Made by a program: the position numbers and the translations under genes. The notes below the pieces were generated by a model. That model was not told the DNA's origin. It did no database searches and worked only from the letters and a program-made list of their open reading frames with translations. Positions 47,435-57,185 of a stretch of DNA of 64,000 nt are shown here, one piece after another (position 1 is the stretch's first letter; the number at the start of each line of letters is the position of its first letter). This stretch comes from Microbacterium sp. SORGH_AS_0969 (GTDB lineage: Bacteria > Actinomycetota > Actinomycetes > Actinomycetales > Microbacteriaceae). The stretch is from the NCBI RefSeq assembly GCF_030818255.1, contig NZ_JAUTAG010000001.1:248001-312000 (forward strand), written 5' to 3'.

Positions 47435-48547
47435 TCAGCCGGCCAGGTAGGACTCGACCTTGATCTTGCCGCTGATGATGTCCGCCTTGAGGGCGTCGAC
47501 CTTCGCGGTCAGGTCGGACGACACGCGGTCGGACCAGTCGTGGTACGGCGCGAGGCCGACGCCGTCGTTCTCGAGCGTGCCGATGAACGGAGCGGTGTCG
47601 AAGTTGCCCTGACCCGCGGCGACGATGGCGTCCTTCGTGCCCACGTCGATCCCCTTGAGGATCGAGGTCAGCAGGATCTTCTGGACGTTCGCGTCCGTGT
47701 CGGTCTCGTACACGTCGGCGTCGACGCCGACCATGGCGATCTCGCGACCGGCGTCCTGGATGGCGACGGCGGCCGACTGGTAGATCGGGCCACCGACGGG
47801 CAGGAGCACGTCGACGTTCTGGTCGATCAGGGCCTGCGCGGTCTGGCGAGCGGTGTCGTTGGCCTCGAAGCCACCGGTGAACGATCCGTCCTTCGCGGTG
47901 CGGTCCCAGCCGACCACGCGGACGTTGGCACCGTTGTCGGCGTTGTACTTCTCGACGCCCTGCGCGAAGCCGTCCATGAAGATGGTGACGGTCGGGATGT
48001 TCATGCCGCCGAAGGTGCCGACGACGCCGGTCTTCGACGTGCCCGCGGCCAGGTAGCCGGCGAGGTACGCCGCCTGGGCGGTGTCGAAGATGATCGGCTT
48101 GATGTTGGGCGCGTCGGTCTTGCCGTCGAAGTCCTGGTCGACGGTGTCGTCGATCGAGACGTACTGCAGCTCGGGGTTGGCCTTGGCCGACTCGAGAGCG
48201 GCGGGGGCCAGCAGGAAGCCGACGGTGATGATCGTGTTGCAGCCCTGGTCGACCAGGTTCTGCAGGTTCGACGCGAAGTCGGTCTCGGACTGCGACTGCA
48301 CCTCGATGGGCTTCTTCGACCCGAGCTCGGACGCGGCGGCGTCGAGGCCCTCCTTGCCGAGCTGGTTGAACGACTTGTCGTCGAATCCACCCGAGTCGGA
48401 CACCATGCAGGGCAGGTAGTCGCTGGCGCCGGCGGCGGCACCACCGGATGCGCCGTTGCTCTCGGGCGCGGCGCCGCAGCCGGCGAGCAGCGCAGCGGCG
48501 CCGATCATGGCGAGGCCGCTGACGACGGCCTTCTTCGTGGTCTTCAC
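47435..48547 (-). CDS. BMP-family nucleoside-binding lipoprotein
   Basis: A 370-residue extracellular solute-binding lipoprotein. It has a lipoprotein signal peptide with lipobox LLAGC (Cys24), then a BMP/PnrA-like domain with GGFDDKSFNQLGKEGLDAA (ligand-binding Asp and Asn), QSETDFASNLQNLVDQGCNTI, GTFGGMNIPTVTIFMDGFAQ and VLLPVGGPIYQSAA. In this family the ligand is usually a purine nucleoside. The GTG at 48547 follows a GGAGG ribosome-binding site. First of the leftward nucleoside uptake genes. Confidence 0.94.
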   Translation of the reverse strand: MKTTKKAVVSGLAMIGAAALLAGCGAAPESNGASGGAAAGASDYLPCMVSDSGGFDDKSFNQLGKEGLDAAASELGSKKPIEVQSQSETDFASNLQNLVDQGCNTIITVGFLLAPAALESAKANPELQYVSIDDTVDQDFDGKTDAPNIKPIIFDTAQAAYLAGYLAAGTSKTGVVGTFGGMNIPTVTIFMDGFAQGVEKYNADNGANVRVVGWDRTAKDGSFTGGFEANDTARQTAQALIDQNVDVLLPVGGPIYQSAAVAIQDAGREIAMVGVDADVYETDTDANVQKILLTSILKGIDVGTKDAIVAAGQGNFDTAPFIGTLENDGVGLAPYHDWSDRVSSDLTAKVDALKADIISGKIKVESYLAG

Positions 48548-48713
48548 GAATGGTCCTCCAAGACGGATGCCCCCAACGGGTTCGGGGGACGATCCCGTCA
48601 CGTTACCCACTGTGACGATCGGCTTGTGCACCGGGAGGCCCCGTGCGCGCCAATGGTTACAAAGACGCAATCTCGCGTGATCCGTCCGCCACACTCCACG
48701 GGAGAGCGAGGAA

Positions 48714-48740
48714 CCGGATGCCACGAGTCGTGGCATCCGG
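48714..48740 (-). terminator. Terminator of manC built from an inverted GGATGCC pair
   Basis: CCGGATGCCACG and CGTGGCATCCGG make a perfect 12-bp stem with a 3-nt loop, just past the manC stop on the minus strand. Confidence 0.7.
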
Positions 48741-48744
48741 TGTC

Positions 48745-49860
48745 TTAGAGGACGTCGCCGCGGCCGGTGAGCTTGAGGGCGTCGACGACGCCCTTGACCC
48801 GCTGCGCGTTCTCGGCCGTGGTGACCAGGAGCGCATCGGGGGTGTCGACCACGACGATGTCGCGCACGCCGATGAGGCTGATCACGCGCTTGGTCTGGGT
48901 GACGACGATGCCACTGGAGGCATCGGCGAGCACACGCGCGTCCTCTCCGAGGATCGCCAGCTCGTTACGCCCGTGCGAGTTGAGCTTCGACAGGCTCGCG
49001 AAGTCGCCCACGTCGTCCCAGTCGAAGTGACCGGGGATGACGGCCAGGCGCCCCTTCTCGGCCGCGGGCTCGGCGACGGAGTAGTCGATGGCGATCTTCT
49101 TCAGGCTCGGCCAGAGGCGATCGACCGCGGGGCCGCGACGATCGCGATCGTCCCAGGCCTCGGCCAGCTCGAGCAGCGCGGCGTGAAGCTCGGGCTCGTT
49201 GACGGCGAGCTCGGCGAGCAGCACGTCGGCGCGCGTGATGAACATGCCCGCGTTCCAGAGGTAGGCGCGGTCTTCGAAGTACTGCTTGGCCGTGTCGAGG
49301 TCGGGCTTCTCGACGAAGCGCTCCACCATGTACGCCTCGGGGGCGCCGTCCACGATCAGTTCGCCGGCCTGCTTGATGTAGCCGAAGCCCACCGAGGGCT
49401 CGCTGGGCTGGATGCCGATCGTGCAGATGTATCCCTCGCGGGCGACGGCGACGGCCTGACGCACGGCGAACTCGAACTGGCGCGTCTGACGGATGACGTG
49501 GTCGGCCGCGAACGAGCCGATGATGACGTCGGGCTCGCGGCGCACGAGGATGGCGGCGGCGAGACCGATGGCGGCGGAGGAGTCTCGGGGCTCGGACTCG
49601 AGGAAGACGTTGTGGTCGGGCACGCCGGGGAGCTCCCGTTCCACGGCGGCGCGGTGCGCGCGACCCGTGACCACGGCGATGCGCCCCTCCCCCGACAGCG
49701 GCGCGAGGCGATCCCAGGTGTCGCGCAGCAGGGTCTGCCCCGACCCGGTCAGGTCATGGAGGAACTTGGGGGCGTCGGCGCGCGAGAGCGGCCAGAGCCT
49801 GCTCCCGATCCCTCCGGCGGGGATCACGGCGTAGAAGTCGTCGATAGCGGGGTCTGCCAT
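48745..49860 (-). CDS. manC: Mannose-1-phosphate guanylyltransferase
   Basis: Makes GDP-mannose from GTP and mannose 1-phosphate for glycan synthesis. The 371-residue protein has the nucleotidyltransferase motif VIPAGGIGSRLWPLSRADAP near residue 12, the FVEKPDLDTAK region and the YLWNAGMFI motif. It lacks a C-terminal cupin (phosphomannose isomerase) domain. Start ATG 49860 is chosen because TAGGGT lies 7 nt upstream; a longer frame to 49890 has no such signal. Divergent from sdhC. Confidence 0.93.
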   Translation of the reverse strand: MADPAIDDFYAVIPAGGIGSRLWPLSRADAPKFLHDLTGSGQTLLRDTWDRLAPLSGEGRIAVVTGRAHRAAVERELPGVPDHNVFLESEPRDSSAAIGLAAAILVRREPDVIIGSFAADHVIRQTRQFEFAVRQAVAVAREGYICTIGIQPSEPSVGFGYIKQAGELIVDGAPEAYMVERFVEKPDLDTAKQYFEDRAYLWNAGMFITRADVLLAELAVNEPELHAALLELAEAWDDRDRRGPAVDRLWPSLKKIAIDYSVAEPAAEKGRLAVIPGHFDWDDVGDFASLSKLNSHGRNELAILGEDARVLADASSGIVVTQTKRVISLIGVRDIVVVDTPDALLVTTAENAQRVKGVVDALKLTGRGDVL

Positions 49861-49867
49861 GGCACCG

Positions 49868-49873
49868 ACCCTA
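49868..49873 (-). promoter_or_regulatory. -10 box of manC (TAGGGT)
   Basis: On the minus strand TAGGGT ends 7 nt before ATG 49860. It decides the start against the upstream in-frame ATG at 49890. Confidence 0.5.
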
Positions 49874-49945
49874 GCGGCATCGTGTTTCACCCCCTTGTCG
49901 CGCGGGCCGCGGGCGCATGGCGTCGACTGCGACGGACACGCGGAA

Positions 49946-49967
49946 AGTATCTCGATGTCGAGAGACT
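49946..49967. promoter_or_regulatory. Putative operator upstream of sdhCDAB
   Basis: AGTaTCTCGA-TG-TCGAGAgACT is a 22-bp palindrome with one mismatched pair around a perfect TCTCGA/TCGAGA core. It lies about 40 bp upstream of a TAGTAT hexamer (50007-50012) that may be the sdhC -10 box. A dimeric regulator of succinate dehydrogenase, or of the divergent manC, could bind; none is identified. Confidence 0.5.
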
Positions 49968-50006
49968 GTTAGGCCGCCCTAATCCCCTCGATTCATAGCT
50001 CGGACG

Positions 50007-50012
50007 TAGTAT
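50007..50012 (+). promoter_or_regulatory. Candidate -10 box of sdhCDAB (TAGTAT)
   Basis: TAGTAT fits the TANNNT consensus and would give a leader of about 65 nt before GTG 50083, which has its own GGGAGG ribosome-binding site, so this operon is not leaderless. No good -35 is visible. Confidence 0.35.
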
Positions 50013-50082
50013 TTCCTGGCGCCCGTGTGACGCTTGGGGCCTCTGCCGGCTCCCCCACCGTGTTCGATCAGGGAGGACGACC

Positions 50083-50517
50083 GTGTCAGCACCAGCACGT
50101 GCCACGCCGTCGGTGAAAGAGACCACCTCGAAGAGACCGCGCGGCACTCTGTACCGCGGTCGCGAGGGCATGTGGTCATGGGTCCTGCATCGCATCACGG
50201 GTGTGGCGATCTTCTTCTTCCTCCTCGTGCACATCCTCGACACGGCACTCATCCGCGTGTCCCCCGAGGCGTACGACGCGGTGATCGGCACCTACAAGAA
50301 CCCGATCATGGGCCTCGGCGAGGTCGCCCTCGTCGGCGCGATCGCGTACCACGCCTTCAACGGTCTGCGCATCATCCTCGTCGACTTCTGGCCGTGGGCC
50401 ACGCGTCACCAGCGTCAGCTCTGGTGGGGTGTCCTGGGCCTCTGGGTCGTCACGATGCTCGGCTTCACCCCGCGCCACCTCATCAACGTCTTCAGCGCCG
50501 TCACCGGGAGCCACTGA
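50083..50517 (+). CDS. sdhC: Succinate dehydrogenase cytochrome b556 subunit
   Basis: Membrane subunit binding haem and quinone. The 144-residue protein has three hydrophobic helices, the signature WSWVLHRITGVAIFFFLLVHILD with the haem-ligand-type His and Arg, and a second YHAFNGLRIIL helix. The GTG start follows GGGAGGACGACC. First of sdhCDAB; its stop overlaps the sdhD ATG. Confidence 0.94.
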   Translation: MSAPARATPSVKETTSKRPRGTLYRGREGMWSWVLHRITGVAIFFFLLVHILDTALIRVSPEAYDAVIGTYKNPIMGLGEVALVGAIAYHAFNGLRIILVDFWPWATRHQRQLWWGVLGLWVVTMLGFTPRHLINVFSAVTGSH

Positions 50518-50975
50518 TGTCCGTCGCCCAGGAAGCCAGCACGATCCCCGCCCCGCGCACGCCCAGCGTGCGCAAGAAGGGCTCCAACCTCGAGAAGTGG
50601 GGATGGATCTACATGCGCGCCTCCGGCGTGCTGTTGATCGTCCTCATCTTCGGCCACCTGTTCGTCAACCTGATGACGAACGAGGGCATCCACCAGATCG
50701 ACTTCGCGTTCGTCGCCGGCAAGCTCGCCTCGCCCTTCTGGCAGTGGTGGGACGTGCTCATGCTGTGGCTCGCCCTCATCCACGGCGCGAACGGCATGCG
50801 CACGATCGTGAACGACTACGTGACGAACGCCACGGTCCGCAAGGTCCTCGTGTGGTCGCTGTGGCTGTCCGCCGGATTCCTCATCCTGCTCGGCACGCTC
50901 GTCGTCTTCACCTTCGACCCCTGCCTCGGTGTCACCGAGAGCAGCTCCCTGTGGGACGTGTGCCAAGCGGCGTGA
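50517..50975 (+). CDS. sdhD: Succinate dehydrogenase hydrophobic membrane anchor subunit
   Basis: A 152-residue protein with three membrane helices: [20 protein letters not shown] with a likely haem or quinone His, [19 protein letters not shown], and [20 protein letters not shown]. Starts at the ATG overlapping the sdhC stop (TGATG). Position between sdhC and sdhA fixes the identity. Confidence 0.92.
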   Translation: MSVAQEASTIPAPRTPSVRKKGSNLEKWGWIYMRASGVLLIVLIFGHLFVNLMTNEGIHQIDFAFVAGKLASPFWQWWDVLMLWLALIHGANGMRTIVNDYVTNATVRKVLVWSLWLSAGFLILLGTLVVFTFDPCLGVTESSSLWDVCQAA

Positions 50976-51021
50976 GCCCGTGGCATCCCTTCTTTCCCCT
51001 GACAGCAGAGGTATCGCACAC

Positions 51022-52851
51022 GTGAGCACTCAGACTTCTTCGGACTCCGTCGTCAAGGACGGCGTCCACTACCACCAGTTCGACGTCGTCATCGTCGGCG
51101 CGGGCGGCGCGGGTATGCGCGCGGCCATCGAGGCCGGTCCCGGCGCGAAGACCGCCGTCATCTCGAAGCTCTACCCGACCCGCTCGCACACCGGTGCTGC
51201 GCAGGGCGGTATGGCGGCGGCCCTGGCCAACGTCGAAGAGGACTCGTGGGAGTGGCACACCTTCGACACCATCAAGGGCGGCGACTACCTCGTCGATCAG
51301 GATGCCGCGGAGATCCTCGCCAAAGAGGCCATCGACGCCGTCATCGACCTCGAGAACATGGGCCTGCCGTTCAACCGCACGCCCGAGGGCAAGATCGACC
51401 AGCGCCGCTTCGGCGGCCACACGGCTGATCACGGCAAGACCCCCGTGCGCCGCGCGTGCTACGCCGCCGACCGCACGGGCCACATGATCCTGCAGACACT
51501 GTTCCAGAACTGCGTCAAGCTCGGCATCAACTTCTTCAACGAGTTCTACGTGCTCGACCTCATCACGGTGAAGGATGCCGCGGGCAAGACGCAGGTCGCC
51601 GGCGTCGTCGCGTATGACCTCGCCACCGGCGAGCTGCACGTGTTCCAGTCGAAGGCCGTCATCTTCGCGACCGGCGGCTTCGGCAAGATCTTCAAGACCA
51701 CCTCGAACGCCCACACCCTCACCGGCGACGGCGTCGGCATCGTGTGGCGCAAGGGCCTGCCTCTCGAGGACATGGAGTTCTTCCAGTTCCACCCGACCGG
51801 TCTCGCCGGCCTCGGCATCCTCCTCACCGAAGGGGCTCGAGGCGAGGGAGCGATCCTGCGCAACGCCAGCGGTGAGCGCTTCATGGAGCGCTACGCCCCC
51901 ACGATCAAAGACCTCGCTCCCCGCGACATCGTCGCGCGCTGCATGGTGCAAGAGGTCGCCGAGGGTCGCGGAGCCGGCCCCCACCGCGACTACGTGCTGC
52001 TGGACTGCACGCACCTGGGCGCCGAGGTGCTCGAGACGAAGCTCCCCGACATCACCGAGTTCGCCCGCACCTACCTGGGCGTCGACCCCGTCGTCGAGCC
52101 GGTTCCGGTCATGCCGACCGCGCACTACGCGATGGGAGGCATCCCGACCAACATCAAGGCCGAGGTGCTCGCCGACAATGACACCGTCGTCCCGGGTCTG
52201 TACGCCGCAGGCGAGTGCGCCTGCGTCTCGGTGCACGGCTCGAACCGCCTCGGCACCAACTCGCTCCTCGACATCAACGTCTTCGGCAAGCGCGCCGGCC
52301 GCAACGCGGTCGAGTACGTCCAGACCGCTGACTTCGTGCCGCTGCCCGAAGACCCGGCGGCCGAGGTGCGCGGCCTCATCGAGGGCCTCCGCAACAACAG
52401 CGGCACCGAGCGCATCGCCGTGCTCCGTAAGACGCTGCAGGACGAGATGGACAAGGGCGCGCAGGTGTTCCGCACGCACGAGTCCCTCGCGCACGTCATG
52501 GACGTGATCGCGGACCTCCGCGAGCGCTACAAGAACATCCACGTCGACGACAAGGGCAAGCGGTTCAACACCGACCTGCTCGAAGCCGTCGAGCTGGGCT
52601 TCCTGCTCGACCTCGCCGAGGTCGTCGTCTACTCGGCGCAGAACCGCGAAGAGAGCCGGGGCGGTCACATGCGCGACGACTTCCCCACGCGCGACGACGA
52701 GAAGTACATGCAGCACACCATGGCGTACCTGTCGGGCGATCCCCACTCGTCGCACCCCGCCGATCACATCGAGCTCGGCTGGAAGCCCGTGGTCTTCACC
52801 AAGAACGAGGCGGGCGAGTTGCGTTACCCGCCGCTGGAGAGGAAGTACTGA
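51022..52851 (+). CDS. sdhA: Succinate dehydrogenase flavoprotein subunit
   Basis: Oxidises succinate to fumarate with covalent FAD. The 609-residue protein has [17 protein letters not shown], the FAD-attachment histidine in [17 protein letters not shown], substrate residues in [20 protein letters not shown], the catalytic Arg region, [10 protein letters not shown] and [15 protein letters not shown]. The GTG at 51022 is 46 bp after sdhD. One base separates its stop from sdhB. Confidence 0.96.
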   Translation: MSTQTSSDSVVKDGVHYHQFDVVIVGAGGAGMRAAIEAGPGAKTAVISKLYPTRSHTGAAQGGMAAALANVEEDSWEWHTFDTIKGGDYLVDQDAAEILAKEAIDAVIDLENMGLPFNRTPEGKIDQRRFGGHTADHGKTPVRRACYAADRTGHMILQTLFQNCVKLGINFFNEFYVLDLITVKDAAGKTQVAGVVAYDLATGELHVFQSKAVIFATGGFGKIFKTTSNAHTLTGDGVGIVWRKGLPLEDMEFFQFHPTGLAGLGILLTEGARGEGAILRNASGERFMERYAPTIKDLAPRDIVARCMVQEVAEGRGAGPHRDYVLLDCTHLGAEVLETKLPDITEFARTYLGVDPVVEPVPVMPTAHYAMGGIPTNIKAEVLADNDTVVPGLYAAGECACVSVHGSNRLGTNSLLDINVFGKRAGRNAVEYVQTADFVPLPEDPAAEVRGLIEGLRNNSGTERIAVLRKTLQDEMDKGAQVFRTHESLAHVMDVIADLRERYKNIHVDDKGKRFNTDLLEAVELGFLLDLAEVVVYSAQNREESRGGHMRDDFPTRDDEKYMQHTMAYLSGDPHSSHPADHIELGWKPVVFTKNEAGELRYPPLERKY

Positions 52852-52852
52852 G

Positions 52853-53659
52853 ATGGCATCCACCGCCCTTCGACAGGCTCAGGGACCGGAGACCTCAGCG
52901 GACACCTCGGACGAGGTCGAGCAGACTCCTGAGGACACCGGCATCCAGTCGTTCCTCGTCACCTTCAACATCCGTCGTTTCGACCCCGAGGTCGACGACG
53001 AGCCCCGCTGGGTCGACTACGACGTCGAGCTGTACTCGACCGACCGAGTGCTCGACGCCCTCCACAAGATCAAGTGGGAGGTCGACGGTTCGCTGTCGTT
53101 CCGCCGCTCGTGCGCGCACGGCATCTGCGGATCGGATGCCATGCGCATCAACGGTCGCAACCGCCTGGCGTGCAAGACACTGATCAAGGATCTCGACATC
53201 TCGCAGCCGATCTACGTCGAGGCGATCAAGGGGCTGCCGCTCGAGAAGGACCTCATCGTCGACATGGAGCCGTTCTTCGCCTCCTACCGCGAGGTGCAGC
53301 CCTTCCTCATCTCGAACTCGAAGCCCGAGCCCGGCAAGGAGCGCATCCAGTCGATCGTCGACCGCGAGGTCTTCGACGACACGACCAAGTGCATCCTGTG
53401 CGCCGCGTGCACCTCGTCGTGCCCCGTGTTCTGGACCGACGGCCAGTACTTCGGCCCCGCCGCGATCGTGAACGCGCACCGCTTTATCTTCGACTCGCGC
53501 GACGACGCGGGCGATGTGCGCCTCGACATCCTCAACGACAAGGAAGGCGTGTGGCGGTGCCGCACGACCTTCAACTGCACCGAGGCGTGCCCCCGCGGCA
53601 TCGAGGTCACCAAGGCCATCGCCGAGGTCAAGCAGGCCGTCCTCCGCGGCGGTCGCTGA
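52853..53659 (+). CDS. sdhB: Succinate dehydrogenase iron-sulfur subunit
   Basis: Carries electrons from FAD to quinone through three clusters. The 268-residue protein has the [2Fe-2S] cysteines in RRSCAHGICGSDAM and RLACKT, the [4Fe-4S] ligands in CILCAACTSSCPVFW, and the final cluster in CTEACPRGIEV. The first dozen residues ([13 protein letters not shown]) come from a dispersed repeat at 52866-52887, making the N-terminus unusual. A terminator follows. Confidence 0.96.
   Translation: MASTALRQAQGPETSADTSDEVEQTPEDTGIQSFLVTFNIRRFDPEVDDEPRWVDYDVELYSTDRVLDALHKIKWEVDGSLSFRRSCAHGICGSDAMRINGRNRLACKTLIKDLDISQPIYVEAIKGLPLEKDLIVDMEPFFASYREVQPFLISNSKPEPGKERIQSIVDREVFDDTTKCILCAACTSSCPVFWTDGQYFGPAAIVNAHRFIFDSRDDAGDVRLDILNDKEGVWRCRTTFNCTEACPRGIEVTKAIAEVKQAVLRGGR
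52866..52887. repeat. Dispersed palindromic repeat at the sdhB start
   Basis: A GCCCT-TCGACAGGCTC-AGGGAC unit in the same family as the copies in accD and deoA. It encodes sdhB residues 5-12. Confidence 0.85.
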
Positions 53660-53671
53660 CCCCTTCCTTCC

Positions 53672-53706
53672 CGAACGGCGGGTACGCGCAGGCGCCCCGC
53701 CGTTCG
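53672..53706 (+). terminator. Terminator of sdhCDAB
   Basis: CGAACGGCGGG and CCCGCCGTTCG pair over 11 bp with a 13-nt loop, 13 bp after the sdhB stop. Confidence 0.65.
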
Positions 53707-53741
53707 GCGTCTGCGGGCCCGCCCCCGTGGCATCCATTCAT

Positions 53742-53747
53742 TAGGCT
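53742..53747 (+). promoter_or_regulatory. -10 box of the YihY-family gene (TAGGCT)
   Basis: TAGGCT is followed by CGACGC and GTG 53754. Confidence 0.5.
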
Positions 53748-53753
53748 CGACGC

Positions 53754-54953
53754 GTGACCGACAGCCGCCACGACCCGCGCCCGCTCCCCGCGGCCGGCGA
53801 AGAGGAGCGCACGCTGCGCGACCGCTTCGACGCGGCTCAGCTGGCGGTGCGTGAGCGCCTCGACGAACCGCTCGCACGGGCGGCCAAGGTCGTGCAGTGG
53901 TTCCCGATCCGCGTCTGGCGGCACTTCCTGCAGCACAACGGCTTCCTTCTCGCGGCGGGGATGAGCTACCAGGGCCTGTTCGCCGTGTTCTCGGCGCTCT
54001 ACCTGTCTTTCGCCGCGGTCGGGATCTGGCTCGGCGGAAGCAAGGCCGCCATCGACGGGCTCATCGGCATCATCAACAGCTATATCCCGGGCCTGATCAG
54101 TAAGAACGGTCTCGTCCAGCCCGACAAGGTCGAAGCGGTCGCCCAAGAGAGCGGCAAGCTGCTCGGTATCACCGGAGCGGTCGCCGCGATCGTCGTCATC
54201 TGGACGGCGATCGGTTTCGTGACCTTCACGCGCCGCGCCGTGCGCGACACGTTCGGCCTCCCCTTCGACATGCGCAACTACGCGCTGTTGAAGGCCCGAG
54301 ACTTCGTCGCATCCCTGCTGTTCGGGCTCGCGCTGCTGGTCGGCGCCCTCCTCGGTTCCATCACCACCGGCGCCGTCGACCTCGTGTTCGGCATCCTCGG
54401 GTGGGATCGCGAGACACCCGGGTGGACGATCGGTGCGCGGGCCATCTCGGCCCTGGTGGCGTTCGGGGTGAACACCGTGGCGCTCGCCGCGCTCTTCCGC
54501 TTCCTGACCGGGACGAGCCTGAGCTGGCGGCGGGCCTGGCCGGGCGCACTCGTGGGCGCCGGCGGAATGGTCGTCCTGCAGATCGGTGCGGGATTCCTCC
54601 TCGTGTACACCCCGACGAACCCCCTCCTCGGAACGTTCGCCGCCCTCATCGGTTTCCTTCTGTGGTTCCGCCTCATCGGAATCGTCATCCTCGTGTCGGC
54701 CGCCTGGATCGCCGTCGCGGCGGGCGACCGTGACGTGCCCCTGCGTTCGCCAGAGGACAGGCTCGCGATGGAGCAGGCGGCTCTCGTCATCGCCGCGCAG
54801 GTGGGGGTGCGCGAGGCCGAGCGAGCGGCCGCGACCGCCCGCTGGCCGTGGCGCTGGCGCGCACGCCGACGGGTCGCCGCGGCCCGGAGGAATCTCGCTC
54901 AGGCGCAGGCCGCCGTTCCGGCTCCCCGCCGCACGTCGCTCCTCCCCGACTGA
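53754..54953 (+). CDS. YihY/BrkB-family membrane protein
   Basis: A 399-residue inner-membrane protein. A charged N-terminus of about 55 residues leads to six helices with the family motif FLLAAGMSYQGLFAVFSALY, GFVTFTRRAVRDTFGLPFDM, and FLLVYTPTNPLLGTFAALI ending in LWFRLIGIVILVSAAWIAV. The C-terminal 80 residues are cytoplasmic and Arg-rich. The family has no settled function; older ribonuclease BN labels are wrong for it. Confidence 0.9.
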   Translation: MTDSRHDPRPLPAAGEEERTLRDRFDAAQLAVRERLDEPLARAAKVVQWFPIRVWRHFLQHNGFLLAAGMSYQGLFAVFSALYLSFAAVGIWLGGSKAAIDGLIGIINSYIPGLISKNGLVQPDKVEAVAQESGKLLGITGAVAAIVVIWTAIGFVTFTRRAVRDTFGLPFDMRNYALLKARDFVASLLFGLALLVGALLGSITTGAVDLVFGILGWDRETPGWTIGARAISALVAFGVNTVALAALFRFLTGTSLSWRRAWPGALVGAGGMVVLQIGAGFLLVYTPTNPLLGTFAALIGFLLWFRLIGIVILVSAAWIAVAAGDRDVPLRSPEDRLAMEQAALVIAAQVGVREAERAAATARWPWRWRARRRVAAARRNLAQAQAAVPAPRRTSLLPD

Positions 54954-54978
54954 CCGGGCCGATGTCGGAGGCCCCCAT

Positions 54979-54984
54979 TAGGCT
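54979..54984 (+). promoter_or_regulatory. -10 box of xth (TAGGCT)
   Basis: TAGGCT is followed by CGTGGG and GTG 54991. Confidence 0.5.
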
Positions 54985-54990
54985 CGTGGG

Positions 54991-55839
54991 GTGGCTCGTT
55001 CCGTACGCATCGTCTCGATCAACGTCAATGGCATCCGTGCCGCCGTCCGCAAGGGCATGACCGAATGGCTCGAAGCCTCGGGCGCCGACATCGTCGCCCT
55101 GCAAGAGGTGCGCGCCACCGCCGACCAGCTCGCGGAGGCCCTTCCCGGGTGGGAGATCGTCAACGACGAGGCGCTGCAGAAGGGCCGCGCGGGCGTCGCG
55201 ATCATCAGCCGGCTCCCCGGCGTCGACACCCGCACGCACCTCGGCCCCGAGCCTCTCGACGCGTCCGGCCGTTGGATCGAGACCGACTTCGACATCGACG
55301 GCGAGACCATCACGATCGTCAGCGCCTACGTGCACAGCGGTGAGGTCGACACCCCCAAACAAGACGCGAAGTGGTTGTTCCTGGATGCCATGGAGCAGCG
55401 TCTCCAGACCCTCAAGGCCGAGCGCGAGCTCGCTCTCGTCACGGGCGACCTGAACGTGGGGCACCGCGAGCTCGACATCAAGAATTGGCGCGGCAACCGC
55501 AAGAACGCGGGCTTCCTCCCGCGCGAACGTGCGTACTTCGACCGCTTCTTCGGGCCCGCCGGCGAGAAGGTCGAGGGAGTCGACGGCTCCGTCGGTACCG
55601 GCCTCGGCTGGATCGACGTCGGGCGTCGCGAGGTCGGCGAGGTCGAGGGGCCGTACACGTTCTGGTCGATGCGTGGGAAGGCGTTCGACACCGACAGCGG
55701 ATGGCGCATCGACTACCACGTCGCCACGCCCGCACTGGCGGAGCGGGTGACCGCGTACCGCGTCGATCGCGCCCCCTCGTACGACACGCGCTGGAGCGAC
55801 CACGCGCCGGTGATCGTGGACTATACGCTCGGGCGCTGA
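54991..55839 (+). CDS. xth: Exodeoxyribonuclease III (AP endonuclease)
   Basis: Repairs abasic sites and 3'-blocked ends. The 282-residue protein has the EEP-fold motifs INVNGIRAAVRKG, DIVALQEVRA with the metal Glu, VSAYVHSG, the catalytic LVTGDLNVGHRELDIKN (Asp and Asn), GWRIDYHVATP and the terminal SDHAPVIVDY with the His-Asp pair. Confidence 0.94.
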   Translation: MARSVRIVSINVNGIRAAVRKGMTEWLEASGADIVALQEVRATADQLAEALPGWEIVNDEALQKGRAGVAIISRLPGVDTRTHLGPEPLDASGRWIETDFDIDGETITIVSAYVHSGEVDTPKQDAKWLFLDAMEQRLQTLKAERELALVTGDLNVGHRELDIKNWRGNRKNAGFLPRERAYFDRFFGPAGEKVEGVDGSVGTGLGWIDVGRREVGEVEGPYTFWSMRGKAFDTDSGWRIDYHVATPALAERVTAYRVDRAPSYDTRWSDHAPVIVDYTLGR

Positions 55840-55988
55840 GGGCGGGTCCGCGGCCAGGCCGCGGGAGCGGGGTGCGGCATCCTGTGCTGGTGTCCGCGTC
55901 CAGGGCACGGGGGCGGAGTCCCGCGCGCGGTGCTGCGGCCCTCGCCACGATGCTCACCGCAGGGTCCGGGCGCGGCGTGCCCGACGCC

Positions 55989-57005
<1,017 letters not shown>

Positions 57006-57024
57006 ACGAGAGGTCTGCCGCGCA

Positions 57025-57083
57025 GCGGATTCGGAAACGGGCAGCAGATCCGGATGCCAGGGCTCACCGTCGTCCGAATCCGC
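57025..57083. repeat. Inverted repeat between trpS and the glycosylase gene
   Basis: GCGGATTCGGA (57025-57035) and TCCGAATCCGC (57073-57083) are perfect 11-bp complements separated by 37 nt; a third partial copy CTCCGAATCC lies at 57091-57100. It could act as a trpS terminator or belong to the same class of paired-arm elements seen elsewhere in the window. Confidence 0.6.
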
Positions 57084-57185
57084 GACGCATCTCCGAATCC
57101 AGCGCCCCCTGCCTCGACGAACCGAGACGCAGCGCACCGACGCAAGGGTCGTGACGATGTCGGAGACCCATGGCAGCATGGGCGC

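Noticed and set aside
48590..48640. Operator upstream of the BMP gene (GTCAC...GTGAC)
   Set aside because: Only a 5-bp inverted repeat; too short to separate from chance.
50932..52863. Minus-strand frame opposite sdhA
   Set aside because: No recognisable motif and typical antisense composition (Val, Asp, Arg rich); sdhA is certain.
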